This document shows positions 1-9,756 of a stretch of DNA of 25,807 nt, in pieces; the first letter of the stretch is position 1, and every line of letters begins with the position of its first letter. Below the pieces are notes generated by a model that saw only the letters and a program-made list of their open reading frames with translations, ran no database searches and had not been told where the DNA came from. The position numbers were made by a program, and so were the translations under genes. The DNA lies in the NCBI RefSeq assembly GCF_900005765.1, contig NW_021628757.1, positions 1-25,807 of the forward strand. The letters are read 5' to 3'. The DNA is from Plasmodium relictum (lineage: Eukaryota > Apicomplexa > Aconoidasida > Haemosporida > Plasmodiidae).

Positions 1-254
1 TATCCCCGTTCCCGCTCCCCCGCACCCTCAACCCCCACCCCTAACCCCTGAACCCTGAACCCTAAACCCTGAACCCTGAACCCTAAACCCTGAACCCTAA
101 ACCCTGAACCCTGAACCCCTAAACCCTGAACCCTAAACCCTGAACCCTGAACCCTAAAACCTGAACCCTAAACCTAAACCGGAACCCTAAACCCTGAACC
201 CTGAACCCTAAACCCTGAAACCTGAAACCTGAACCCTGAACCCTAAACCCTAAA
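1..254. repeat. Telomere repeat array (C-rich strand)
   Basis: The array is built of CCCTGAA and CCCTAAA units, the complement of the Plasmodium telomere unit GGGTTYA. The C-rich strand reads inward from the window's left edge, as expected at the left end of a chromosome. The two unit types are mixed, with occasional off-length units. The first 40 or so bases are a noisier C-rich run, which may be variant telomere or lower-quality terminal sequence. The array stops at a clean CCCTAAA. Confidence 0.97.
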
Positions 255-307
255 AACAAGAAAAAAAAACAGTAGGTATCTTCCCTTTTTTTTATTAATC
301 AAACAAT
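255..307. other. Short spacer between telomere and first LTR
   Basis: This is about 53 bp of A- and T-run DNA. No telomere-associated repeat block of the kind seen in P. falciparum lies here. The telomere is followed almost at once by an LTR and then by a gene. Confidence 0.6.
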
Positions 308-312
308 GTAAG

Positions 313-882
313 TGGTTAATAAAATTTGCTGTTAACCTTTTGTAGTACACTAAGCTAGTTTAAAAAAAAAAAATAAAGTTATTTTTTTTTTTGTTTATTT
401 ATAAATATATACATCTTTGTAATTAAAAAAAAAAAATAAAAATTAAAATAGAAATATTTTTTTTGTTGTGTTTTTTTGACTTTTGTATTTTAAAAACTAA
501 ATAAGAATTAATGTTTACTTATTAAAACTTAAGGGATAAAATAATTATGTTTATGTAATATTCAATGTATATTTTGAAGTAACATTGAACAAAATAAAGT
601 TTTGACTTTATTAATTGTTATAGCTTGTCTGTATGTTTTTAATTTAAAAAATAAGTAATTCTTTGTAGACAAAAACTCATTTATAACAATTAGTAAGTCT
701 ATTAAAAAAGGCAGAGTAAAATTTAACTCAAATTAAATAGTATTCATCATAAGAAAACTATATATATATATATATATATATAATAAAAAGGAATATATAT
801 AAACGTAAACTTAGTTACACATGTTTTTTATTAATTTGTTTAATACTCTAGCAAAGTCATTAAGCGGACAATTAATAAATCA
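313..882 (+). mobile_element. Solo LTR 1, Ty3/Gypsy-like, with target duplication
   Basis: This 570-bp copy starts TGGTTAATAAA and ends AATAAATCA, giving the TG...CA ends typical of LTRs. It is flanked by a perfect 5-bp direct repeat, gtaag, at 308-312 and 883-887. It aligns along most of its length with the copies at 2900-3476 and 25020-25675. Shared landmarks are the TTAACCTTTTGTAG block near the start, poly-A and poly-T runs, a 9-bp hairpin at 560-590 and the CTCTAGCAAAGTCATT block near the end. No internal gag-pol region adjoins it, so it reads as a solo LTR left by recombination. The Ty3/Gypsy assignment rests on what is known of avian Plasmodium, not on coding sequence here. Confidence 0.85.
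760..782. repeat. (TA)n microsatellite inside LTR 1
   Basis: A run of about eleven TA dinucleotides. The matching part of the other LTR copies also has TA runs, of different lengths, so this accounts for some of the size variation in the family. Confidence 0.85.
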
Positions 883-1041
883 GTAAGTCAATACTTGAAA
901 TTAAAATTATTATTATTTCATAGAAATATAATAATATCATTTATTAGTTATGGATAGATTAATAAAAAAAAGTAAAATATATTTTAATAGAGCATAATTC
1001 TCTTTTATTGCCATGTTTATAAATCAAACAATCAATAAATA

Positions 1042-1581
1042 TTATTTTCTTATTGTATATCGGCTAGTTATATAAAATATCCTAAATATATTGAAAAGTA
1101 TATATGCCAAAGATGCACCCGCCAATGATCCTAATACAATAGACCCTACTTTATGTGCTATTCTTTTTCGTTTATCACTTTTTTCTTTTTCAATAAAACT
1201 CCTTACTGAAATATTATCTGATCTAGAGTTTGATATACCACCCGTTTTGCAAAATTTTTCTAAATCTAAAACAAAATATTTATAAATGAAATATAATAAA
1301 ATAAAACTAAGAAAATATATTAAAAAAACCATCCCCCATATATAGAAAAATTATAGAGAAACTTTAATTTATGTATGTATAATGAAATTTAACAAAATAA
1401 CAAAAAATTATTCTTCACATATAAGTTATTTATATAAAAATAAAATCAATATGTGTAAATAGTTTTACATAAACAAATATGTACCTTTAAATGTTCTAAA
1501 ATCTTCTGAAGAATCTCCTTCAACTTTATTAAAAAAAGTTAAAAGAAAAAATATAATGAAAAATATAGTTATATATTTCAT
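1042..1581 (-). CDS. Small two-exon signal-peptide and membrane protein, subtelomeric family
   Basis: I do not recognise the family. The model is exon 1 at 1485-1581, a 219-bp intron, and exon 2 at 1042-1265, giving 106 residues. Exon 1 starts MKYITIFFIIFFLLTFFNK, a clear signal peptide (residues 1-22). The donor is AAAG/GTACAT and the acceptor is TTTTGTTTTAG/AT, and the phases join to make one GAT codon. Exon 2 has a basic, polar stretch (KSDKRKR) and a Gly/Ala-rich membrane segment at about residues 72-93, then a short basic tail. RSFIE (residues 54-58) resembles a PEXEL export motif (RxLxE) but has Phe at the key position, so export is unproven. An alternative splice (donor GTAAAA at 1468, acceptor at 1307) is also in phase but adds a hydrophobic stretch and is less likely. 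It lies between two solo LTRs about 0.8 kb from the telomere. Confidence 0.7.
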
Positions 1582-2478
1582 AATTTTTAAGTAATTATTA
1601 TATATGTAAGTTATAATATGAATATATTTTAAATGTATTTTAATGTAAAAATCAAAATAAATTAATATAAATAATATTTTTTATTTATTTTATTATTTTT
1701 TTACTAAAAAATAAAAAATTATTTTAATCAAAAAAAAATCAATAAAAAATGAATATACATTTAAAAAAAAAGTTTTTTTTTTCTTTAAAATATTTACGTT
1801 TCTTAAATGTAAATAATTCTTTGTTAGAGAAATATTTTTTTTTTTTTTTAAAAAAAGATTTATAAAAAACTATTAATATAACTATTTCAATAAAAAGAAA
1901 AAATAAATAAAATTAACTATTTACTCTCTTAGTAAATACTATTTTAAAATAAAATGTATGTAGTTCATAATGAAAAGTGAATTTACCGAATTTATCACGC
2001 TTAAATTATATTTCATATAATAAAAAAAATAATAGTGTTTATGTAAATATGCAATTAAAAAAAAATATCAATAAAACTAATATTAGTTTTTAGAAAAAAG
2101 AATAAATTATTACAAAGTAAAATATTTTTTAGAAAATAACTTTAACCCATAAAAAAAAAGAAATTATCTTTTAATATTCATATAGTTTTACATAAACATT
2201 TCAAATTTATTAAAAAATTAAGTATTTTTTTAATTCTTCATAAAATCACTTATATAGATAATTACATAATCTTTATAAAATCATTATTTTAAAAATGAGC
2301 AAACTCAATTTATTTTATTCAATTTTTAATTACATATTTTATATAGTATTTATAAAAAACTATCATTTGTTATTTGTAAGCACTTCAACCATTCACACTA
2401 ACATTATGTAAAAAAAAAATCTTATTTTTTTTTCCCCATACATAGATTAATACTACTACATTTATTATAAATATTTTA
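1582..2478. other. AT-rich intergenic DNA upstream of the small gene
   Basis: The sequence is dominated by A and T runs. It should hold the promoter and 5' leader of the minus-strand gene ending at 1042. I see no repeat, RNA gene or convincing coding stretch here. Confidence 0.5.
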
Positions 2479-2881
2479 TTATGCATATTTTTGTAAAAAG
2501 ATATCTTTAGATACAAATCCCTCAAATATCTCACGTTCAATATCAATTTTAACATGCATTTTTTTTTTTTATCATCTTAAAATTTCAAATAAGTTGCAAA
2601 TATCCTTAACTAATTAAATAAAATTAAATAATTACTAAGTCTTTATTCAAAAACTTCATAGTATCTTGAACAGTAAAATTAATAGATACATGTAAGGAGG
2701 CTTCTATTTATTTTATCTACTATGATATTAATTATTATAAAAAAAAAAAATTCTTATAAATTGCATTAAATAATCCAACACAAAGTTATATTTTATTTTT
2801 AAAATAAACTTCCACCGCACTTAAATTATTTTTATTTATTTATCATTCACTATAAATTTTATCATTTTCATCTTCCTCCAT
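2479..2881 (-). pseudogene. Decayed coding remnant, unknown family
   Basis: On the minus strand several short open stretches have the residue mix of real protein and not of AT-rich noise. They include one starting MEEDENDKIYSE (from 2881), one containing HVSINFTVQDTMKFLNKDL (about 2628-2704), and a last one containing VKIDIEREIFEGFVSKDIF that ends in a stop at 2479-2481. Stops and frame changes separate them, so no intact gene remains. The remnant begins only 14 bp from the target duplication of LTR 2. It could therefore be the downstream half of a gene split by that insertion, with the upstream half at 3708-4310. The family is not recognised. Confidence 0.45.
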
Positions 2882-2899
2882 TTAATGTATATATACTAT

Positions 2900-3476
2900 T
2901 GGTTAATAAAATGTGTTGTTAGCCTTTTGTAGCACACTAAGCTAGTTTACTATTTGTGTACGTACAAGTTAACCATGCACTGACGCTAGTTAAAAAAAAA
3001 AAAAAATAGTTATTTTTTTTTGTTTATTTATAAATATATACATCTTTTTAATTAAAAAAAAAAATATAAATTAGAGATTTTTTTTGTTGTGTTTTTTTGA
3101 CTTTTGTGTTTTAAAAACTAAATAAGAATTAATGTTTACTTATTAAAACTTAAGAGATAAAATAATTATGTTTATGTAATATTCAATGTATATTTTGAAA
3201 TAACATTGAATAATATAAAGTTTGGGCTCTATTAATTGTTATAGTTTGTCTGTATATTTTTTAATTAAAAGAATAAGTAATTCTTTGTAGACAAAAACTC
3301 ACTTATAACAATTAGTAGGTTATTATAAGATGCAGTAAAATTTAACTCAGATTAAATATTATGCATCATAAGAAAATTATATATATATATAAACGTATAT
3401 TTAGTTATACATGCTCTTTATTAATTTGTTTGTTTAATACTCTAGCAAAGTCATTAGGCGGGTAATTATTAAATCA
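2900..3476 (+). mobile_element. Solo LTR 2, Ty3/Gypsy-like, with target duplication
   Basis: This 577-bp copy runs from TGGTTAATAAA to TTATTAAATCA. It is flanked by a perfect 5-bp direct repeat, actat, at 2895-2899 and 3477-3481. It is closely similar to LTR 1 and LTR 3 throughout. It shares with LTR 3 a segment containing GTACGTACAAGTTA and GCACTGACGCTAGT that is missing from LTR 1. No internal region adjoins it. It sits between two groups of minus-strand coding remnants. Confidence 0.87.
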
Positions 3477-3707
3477 ACTATATAATTACTTTCCTTTACA
3501 ACAGTATTTGTTTATTCATTTCATTACAAAAAAAAAATAAAAATAAAAATATTTTTTTTAAAAAGTAACAAAAAAAAAAATATATCATTCACATATATAT
3601 ATTAATATTGTCTAATAATATCAAAATTAATGCAGAAACCAAAAGTACAACAATGGAAATAATTTAGAAGAAACTATTTTGTACCATCTTTTTTTTACCA
3701 TTTTCTT

Positions 3708-4310
3708 TCAATGGACATTCTTTCTATAAATTTCCTTTAAAAATCTTAAATTTGAATTATAAATGTCTTCTTTACTTATGTTGTCTGTTAAATCCTCTAT
3801 CTTCTATTAAGAATATAAATAAAAATAAAAATAAAGATAAAACATAAATGAGAAAAAATAGGAAAAATTTTCTTTTTATATTTAATAACAAATGTAAATT
3901 TAAATAATGTTTATATAAATTTAATAAATTATTTCTAATAAAAATCAATATTTATAAAAAATCTTTTAAATATATATGTATACATTTTTAATCTTCTTCA
4001 GGTTCACCTATTTTAAATAGTTCTTTTTCTATAAAATTCTCTAGCTTTCTTAATCCATTTTCATTCTCTTTTATACTACTTAGAAAAAGTAGTTAATAAT
4101 AAAATAACTCATTGTCTATAAAATTATCTAAAAATTTTAATAAATTCCTAAATTTAGAATATTACCTTATATATATAATAATTATTTTCTCTATATTTTA
4201 AAATATATATTTTTTTTTTAAATTAAAAAAAACTTACAGTTCTCTAAATTATTCATAAACCATATATAAACCAGTATATTTCTTCTTAATTTTTAAAAAC
4301 AATGAAATAA
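3708..4310 (-). pseudogene. Decayed multi-exon gene, unknown family
   Basis: Protein-like segments on the minus strand alternate with intron-like DNA. A piece ending in FREL is followed by a strong donor (GTAAGT, 4237-4232) and a 159-bp intron-like stretch ending TTTTTCTAAG. The next piece, in matching phase, contains KENENGLRKLENFIEKELFK (about 4000-4078). A T-rich tract ending in AG then leads to a piece containing EDLTDNISKEDIYNSNLRFL, which ends in a stop at 3708-3710. The first piece has an in-frame stop just before its donor, and no start exon is clear, so I call it a broken gene. Real splice-site structure argues that it was once expressed. Confidence 0.45.
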
Positions 4311-5750
4311 CTCTAGTAATTATTTTTTGTAAAATTGAATAATCTTTTTATACAAATTCTAAATTACATACAAAGAGAAAATGAATACATTTTTTTTTCA
4401 AATTAAACCCTACTTTTTAATTAATATCATTTTAAAATAACTGAATTAGGTATATTTATATAATTAACTATAAAAAATAATTTAAAAAATACAAACTTTA
4501 TATCAACGTTCAGATACTTTTATACGAAAAAACATAAAAAAAGTTGAATATTTTAAATTACCTTAAACATTAATAAATTAATTATCTTTAACTCTTAAAA
4601 AAAATAAAAATATGTTTAATCATTAAAAAAAATGATTCCATTAACTTAAATAATAATGTAAATTTCTCATCTTTCAAAATGAGTTAATGCTATTATAGAA
4701 ATTATATTTATTTTATTTTTCATTTTTTCTTTGATTCTCATTTTACACTATAAAAATAATATAAATTTAACTATAATTAAAAAAAAAGGAATATTTTTTT
4801 TTTTATTCATAAATACTTTCATATAGTTTATACCAAAATATTTAAAAGCAGAAAAAAAAATAATTTGATAATTGTATTTAAATCTTTCAATTTACTATTT
4901 ATTTTCAATCCACATTTAAATTTTTCACTTTTACCTAAAAAAATTTTATATTTTTTTAATCCATGTATAGTTACATAATTTTCTTTTTATTAATTCAAAA
5001 TAATGTTTGTTATATCTTCTTCAATTAAATATTATATAAATATTCATCATTTTATTAAAGACCTATGAAGAATAAAAATACATTATTTCCTCATAATATT
5101 ACTAATAAATCATTAAAATTTTTAAAATGATAATTCCGAATGTTAAAGTCTATAAGTGTAAAAATTAGAACATATTACTAGTCAAAGTAACAAAATTATA
5201 TTGTATTATAATGAGTGTTTATAAAAATCTAGCTATATACATTTATATTTTTTATAACCCATTATATGAAAACGCTTCAGTATATATTTTTTATTAATTA
5301 TTACATTATGATTAAAACTATAAACTTGACATTTTACATAACTTTATTTTTAAATAATAAAAATAAGAGAATATAATTTACAATATAATAAAACTATCTT
5401 TATTCAGATAGGTTAATATACTTATAACTTCATTTATCATATATTTGTAAAAAAAATTTGTTATTATTTTTTTTTATTTTTGACTGGTTAATATAATTAC
5501 TATTAAAAAAAAACTCTACATGATAATTTATCTAGAATCAATACTTTTATCAATACTTCTTCGTACTGTAATACATATATATACTTTAATCTTTTTGTGA
5601 GTCTTTTATATTTTACTCTATTTAATATAAGAACTACATGATTCATTTTTAGTGTATGAATAAAAAAAAAAGTTTATAGAAAAAGTAATTTGAAAAAATC
5701 ATAACCAATTTAAAATGATTCCAAAAATTAATATATACAATACCAATAAA
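4311..5750. other. AT-rich intergenic DNA, no gene seen
   Basis: The stretch is about 1.4 kb of A/T runs. A short minus-strand signal-peptide-like reading (ATG at 4741, MRIKEKMKNKINIISIIALT) could be an orphan first exon of the remnant at 3708-4310. It has no convincing donor, so I do not call it. Confidence 0.4.
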
Positions 5751-6090
5751 TTAACATAAAAGGTATATTAATGAATAATTCCAGCATTTTTCTATTTTGA
5801 ATTTCCTCCCTAGGAGATAATTAAAAGTAAACAGAATATTATAGTAAAATATATGCAAAGCTTTATCTGAATGTAAAGATTAAATATAAATGGTAAAAAA
5901 AAATTTTGTGCTTTTGTTTAAATTCTATAAACACATTGTGGTTTATATCATTCTTTTTTACTTTGTTTTCCTTACAAAAAATAGCTTTTTGTATTAGTCC
6001 TGCATTATAATTTTATTATTTCCTCTCTACTTTTAGAACTTTATTGTATTTAAAATAATTATTATATTTCATCTGTTTCCTTAATTAATT
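5751..6090 (-). pseudogene. Decayed coding remnant, unknown family
   Basis: Two neighbouring minus-strand frames carry protein-like sequence. One runs from about 6011 to 5866 and includes AGLIQKAIFCKENKVKKNDI. The other runs from about 5880 to a stop at 5751-5753 and includes RKFKIEKCWNYSLIYL. A weaker upstream piece includes KIELIKETDEI. A frame change separates the two main pieces, and stops precede the first. Local base content is less extreme than in the surrounding DNA. The mix of Lys, Asn, Cys and Trp fits a subtelomeric family protein, but I cannot name it. Confidence 0.4.
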
Positions 6091-6913
6091 CAATTTTCTA
6101 TATGAATATATCAGTTATTCGAATTATGTATATTGTTAGAAATATCAATTCTTAAATATAAATATTAATTGTTTCTATTAAATTTTTTAAAAGAAAAGAA
6201 TTACAGAATAACCAGATTTCTAAAGTTTTTTTTTTATAAAAACTATTATTAACTATCATACAAAATTTAGTTTTAAAAAAAAGTAAAAAAAATTAGTTTT
6301 GTATTTTCATAATCACTAGTAACAATCAAATGAAAATTTGAAATATATAAATAAGTAAAATATGGCATTTATATATATTTGATATTTATTATTTATGATT
6401 TTTTTTTTATATCTCTCATAACTAATTTATACAAGTAAAAAAAAATTGAACCACTGAAAGGTAAAACATTTGGAGAACTCAAATTGTTAAAAAAAATATT
6501 CAAAGTCAAATTAAATAAAAATGGATAGAATATAGATTGAGATAATATTCAATTAAGATATAATTTTGAAAGTATTATAATTATAATAATATTTATACTG
6601 AAATTTATTATTATTATGCCTTTTTTATCTGTTCATCTATTTTTTTTTTTTTTTTTTGAGATATTCCAACAGTTTTTTTTAAAAATAAGTCTACTTAATA
6701 ATATGATATATTTAAATATTTTATAAAATTATCTATTTCTTGGATTTTAAAAATAATATTAATGAATATGTATTTTAAATCCGTTTTATATGTGTGTTTC
6801 ATAAAAGAAAGAATTTATAGAAATTTTATATAAAGCCAAAATAAAATAATACAAAAAATTGTACATTTATTTTATAAAAATACTCTTAGATTATTTATTC
6901 TATTAATGATCTA
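6091..6913. other. AT-rich DNA, possible plus-strand coding scrap
   Basis: Mostly A/T runs. A plus-strand reading at about 6455-6525 includes GKTFGELKLLKKIFKVKLNK and looks like coding sequence, but stops follow at once. Nothing else can be supported. Confidence 0.3.
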
Positions 6914-7375
6914 TCACCTTGGACGTTTAAGCTTTAAAAAAGTATTAAACAAATAAGCTGATAAAAACGATGCTATAAAGTACAGGACTATTAAATTGTA
7001 TTCTAATGCTTTGTGTGATTAATTCAGAGTTAAAAAAAAATTTAATTTTTTTTTAATTTTTTTTCCTTATTTAAATTATATAAACTTATATATATAATCC
7101 CAATTATACTATACTGTATATTTCCAATAAAATAAATTCTATATGAAGTCCTTTCCAGTTCCAAACACAATAGTATTTTCTTCTAATTAAATTTATTCTT
7201 TAGATTTTACCAATGAGAATCAAAATAAAAAATAGTAAAAATCAATAAAAAAAAATTAAAATTTCTTTTTTTTATACTTAATACAATACATAATATGATC
7301 TACATCTTTTTCCTCAAATAATTTACATACAAACATTCAAATATCTTCTATCTCTTCTTAATATAAATAGATCCA
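6914..7375 (-). pseudogene. Decayed gene with C-terminal membrane segment
   Basis: Minus-strand pieces in order are: one with MDLFILRRDRRYLNV (from about 7375), one with CKLFEEKDVDHIMYCIKYK (about 7325-7268), one with RRKYYCVWNWKGLHIEFILL (about 7190-7120), and a last one from about 7018 that begins SHKALEYN. The last piece contains a hydrophobic membrane-like stretch and ends KLKRPR at a stop (6914-6916). A hydrophobic segment with a short basic tail is also how the intact small gene at 1042-1581 ends. Stops and frame changes break the series. It is probably a dead member of a subtelomeric membrane-protein family; the family is not identified. Confidence 0.5.
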
Positions 7376-7454
7376 TAACTCTATTTATTTGCCATTTTAA
7401 GAGAAGCTAAATCACTTTTATGATTTTTTTGTAGGTACTTATCTTTAAATGATC

Positions 7455-7622
7455 TTAACGGTACAATTTTTTATTAATTCTTCTAGAAATATTATTAAAT
7501 ATAATTTCTAGAAAGCCCAATATTGTACCTAAAATTGGAGACAAATCTTTTATAATATTGCTTAATTCTATAGGAAAAGCGCGATCAATAAAAAATTTAA
7601 GGAAATTTAAATGGGAATAAAT
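7455..7622 (-). pseudogene. Terminal exon remnant with membrane segment
   Basis: One open minus-strand frame of 56 codons including the stop contains FFIDRAFPIELSNIIKDL, then a hydrophobic stretch (SPILGTILGFLEIIF), then a basic tail ending RRINKKLYR at a stop (7455-7457). It looks like the C-terminus of a small membrane or exported protein. No start exon or clear acceptor is seen upstream. A neighbouring frame upstream contains FCFSSMSARYIFCKF, which suggests a frame change. It is separate from the remnant at 6914-7375, because both end in their own membrane segment and stop. Confidence 0.45.
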
Positions 7623-8070
7623 TTACAGAAAATATATCTTGCACTCATGGAAGAAAAGCAAAAATTAACTATGTATTTCCTCTATATTATCTTATTCTGT
7701 AAATTCTTTTTTTTTTTTTCTCTCTTACAATATAATAATGTTGTTTTACAATTATTCTCCCTGTGAGTAGCTAGTTAATTTTATATACATTTTTTAGACA
7801 GCGAATTAAATACATAGAACACTATATGATAATAAGAGTTGTTTCAATAAAAAGAATTATAGCTCATATATTAAATATTTAATTAAAATAGTATATATCA
7901 TACACAAAAATATAAAAAAAAAAATAAGTACCAATTTACAATTGTATTATTTATATTTTTTTGTGAAGCAATGGATTCCTATTTTGTATAGATAAAATAA
8001 AATAATATTTTTAATAAATTATGTGACTTATGAAGTAAAGATTAAGAATTATTTATAAATCATTCTGTTA
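7623..8070. other. AT-rich intergenic DNA
   Basis: No coding, RNA or repeat signal that I can support, apart from the short scrap at about 7623-7680 noted with the remnant just before. Confidence 0.4.
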
Positions 8071-8215
8071 CTATGGTGAAGTATAGAGAATTCCTAGTAA
8101 ACTGTCCTTTGCCTTATTAACTACTTCATTCAATATTTTTTTCTAAAATTATTAAATAACGATTTATTAATTCTTTATTTAATGATTCTGGAAAAAATAT
8201 TGAATAAACAAATAA
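8071..8215 (-). pseudogene. Short decayed coding remnant
   Basis: Two overlapping minus-strand frames look protein-like. One includes FPESLNKELINRYLIILEKN; the other includes NEVVNKAKDSLLGILYTSP and ends in a stop at 8071-8073. A frame change separates them. The helical, Lys/Asn/Glu-rich character would suit a scrap of an RBP-type coiled coil, but it is too short to assign. Confidence 0.35.
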
Positions 8216-8223
8216 TAAAACAA

Positions 8224-8365
8224 TATATTATAATATACTTTATTATAATTAAACTTAGCAGAGATCACTATAGATTCTCCTTATTTATTTCATTATTCAT
8301 TACTTTGTCAATAATTGTATCAATGTCTTATTTTATACAATACTAATGGTCAATAAATAATATCA
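8224..8365 (+). mobile_element. Worn LTR 3' end fragment
   Basis: The sequence shares an ATTATAATTAA(A/C)(G/C)TTAGCAG block and a terminal ATGGTCAAT(TA)ATAAAT block with the better fragment at about 8775-8879. The similarity is patchy and no 5' end or target duplication is visible. It is an old LTR fossil of the same superfamily as LTR 1-3. Confidence 0.35.
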
Positions 8366-8521
8366 TCATCCTATCCTATATGATATGTGTGAGGAAATGG
8401 TGTTATAGACTCATTCTAAATGGTATTTAAGAATAATACTAAATAAATATTTTTATTTATTCAGTTAACTTACGTTATTTATAAAATATTTTAATTTTCT
8501 TTCATTCTTTTTTTAATTGCA

Positions 8522-8656
8522 CGTGAACTATTTATTTGCGTGTGAATGATTTAAGAGAATGAATTATTTTATGTAAGTAAATTATCTTTATGTGAATAAT
8601 TTATCTTGTGTAAATGATTTATTTTATATGAATGATTTAAAATTATAAGTAAATGA
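8522..8656. repeat. Degenerate ~18-bp tandem repeat
   Basis: About seven diverged units of 16-18 bp follow the pattern TGTGAATGATTTATTTTA. They can be read as GTGTGAATGATTTA, GAGAATGAATTATTTTAT, GTAAGTAAATTATCTTTA, TGTGAATAATTTATCTT, GTGTAAATGATTTATTTT and ATATGAATGATTTAAAAT. The unit length is close to six codons, but no open frame crosses it. It lies just upstream of an LTR fragment. Confidence 0.65.
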
Positions 8657-8773
8657 AAATATAATGTAACAAAAACTACTGAAAAATGTGATTAAAGTAA
8701 AATAGTATACAATATAAATTTGTTTTAACTTATATAGATAATTATGTAAAGAGCATATAATTATCTATGATAT

Positions 8774-8879
8774 GTAATCTCATTATAATTAAAGTTAGCA
8801 GTGATTTTACTGCGAGCTTTTTATTAATTTGACTACCTAAAGTATAATAAAAGTATTTCAATGGTCAATTAATAAATCA
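8774..8879 (+). mobile_element. LTR 3' end fragment
   Basis: It ends in GGTCAATTAATAAATCA like the intact LTRs and has the TTTATTAATTTG and CAAAG-like blocks in the same order. The motif gtaat lies both at 8774-8778 and just after the end at 8880-8884. That could be a target duplication around a shortened copy, but the left edge does not start with TG, so it may be chance. Confidence 0.5.
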
Positions 8880-9194
8880 GTAATCTGCAAAAATCAGTGA
8901 ATAGAAAGGATATTTTTAGGATAATGAAGAAATTAAATTTATATGATATAATATGCAAAACAAAAAAGATGATAATTATTTTTATATAACATTTTTAATA
9001 AAAATAAGCTATAATTCCCATAAAACTATATGAATTGATTTCCATAAATGAATTGGTGTTTTAAGAATTAACAAAACATTTAATTAATTTATTTTATTTT
9101 AATGGATAACAAAATTATATAAAATAAGCTATTTATTTCATAATATGTAGTATAATTATAAAAAATTATATATTGTCTAAAATAAGTAATTTCA

Positions 9195-9280
9195 AAATAA
9201 AATTAGTAGAAAAAAGTGCATTCTTCTTATTAATTTATGTGTTCAATATTAAAGTCTTTGAATATCCAATTAATAAATCA
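9195..9280 (+). mobile_element. LTR 3' end fragment
   Basis: About 85 bp match the 3' end of the LTR family: CTTATTAATTTATGTGTTCAA, then AAAGTCTTTGAA, then CCAATTAATAAATCA. No 5' end is recognisable. It is older than LTR 1-3. Confidence 0.55.
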
Positions 9281-9756
9281 ATTATATATAATCTTTATAT
9301 AGTTAATTTATATAATATAAAATAAAAAATATAATTTATATAAAATTTAAAAATCTCTTAATTCTATATTAAATTAATACTCTATTGTACTTAATACTTT
9401 AAGAATATATTAAAAAAAAATTCGCATAATTTATTAAAAAATTTATATTCTTATTAAAATTCAAATATTCAATATTCACAAACACATCTCTGTGTAATAT
9501 ACATATATTTTTTCAAAAATTAACTCTCGTAAATAAAATTTGCCTCTTTAGAACCAATTATTTGTCAACTAATTTTCCCAAAATATAAAAAAAAGTAGTT
9601 CTTTATAAAAAAAATGTCATTAAAAAAGAAATTAATAAGTTTTCTTTTTTAAATTAGATAGTTAAGGTATTTTCTAAATACTTTGCGTACCCTATAAAAA
9701 TTTTTGCTGTATTATATTTCGTTCTATTCAGTGATTAAAAAAGTTCATAATGTTCT
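9281..9756. other. 3' flank of the RBP gene
   Basis: AT-rich DNA downstream of the minus-strand RBP stop codon. It should hold the 3' untranslated region and poly(A) site. No further gene or repeat is seen. Confidence 0.5.

Noticed and set aside
1091-1285. Plus-strand open frame over the small gene
   Set aside because: It is the antisense shadow of exon 2 of the minus-strand gene, which has better splice and signal-peptide evidence.
5485-5560. TGGTTAATATAATTACTATT, like an LTR start
   Set aside because: Only the first ten or so bases match; the blocks that follow in real copies are absent.
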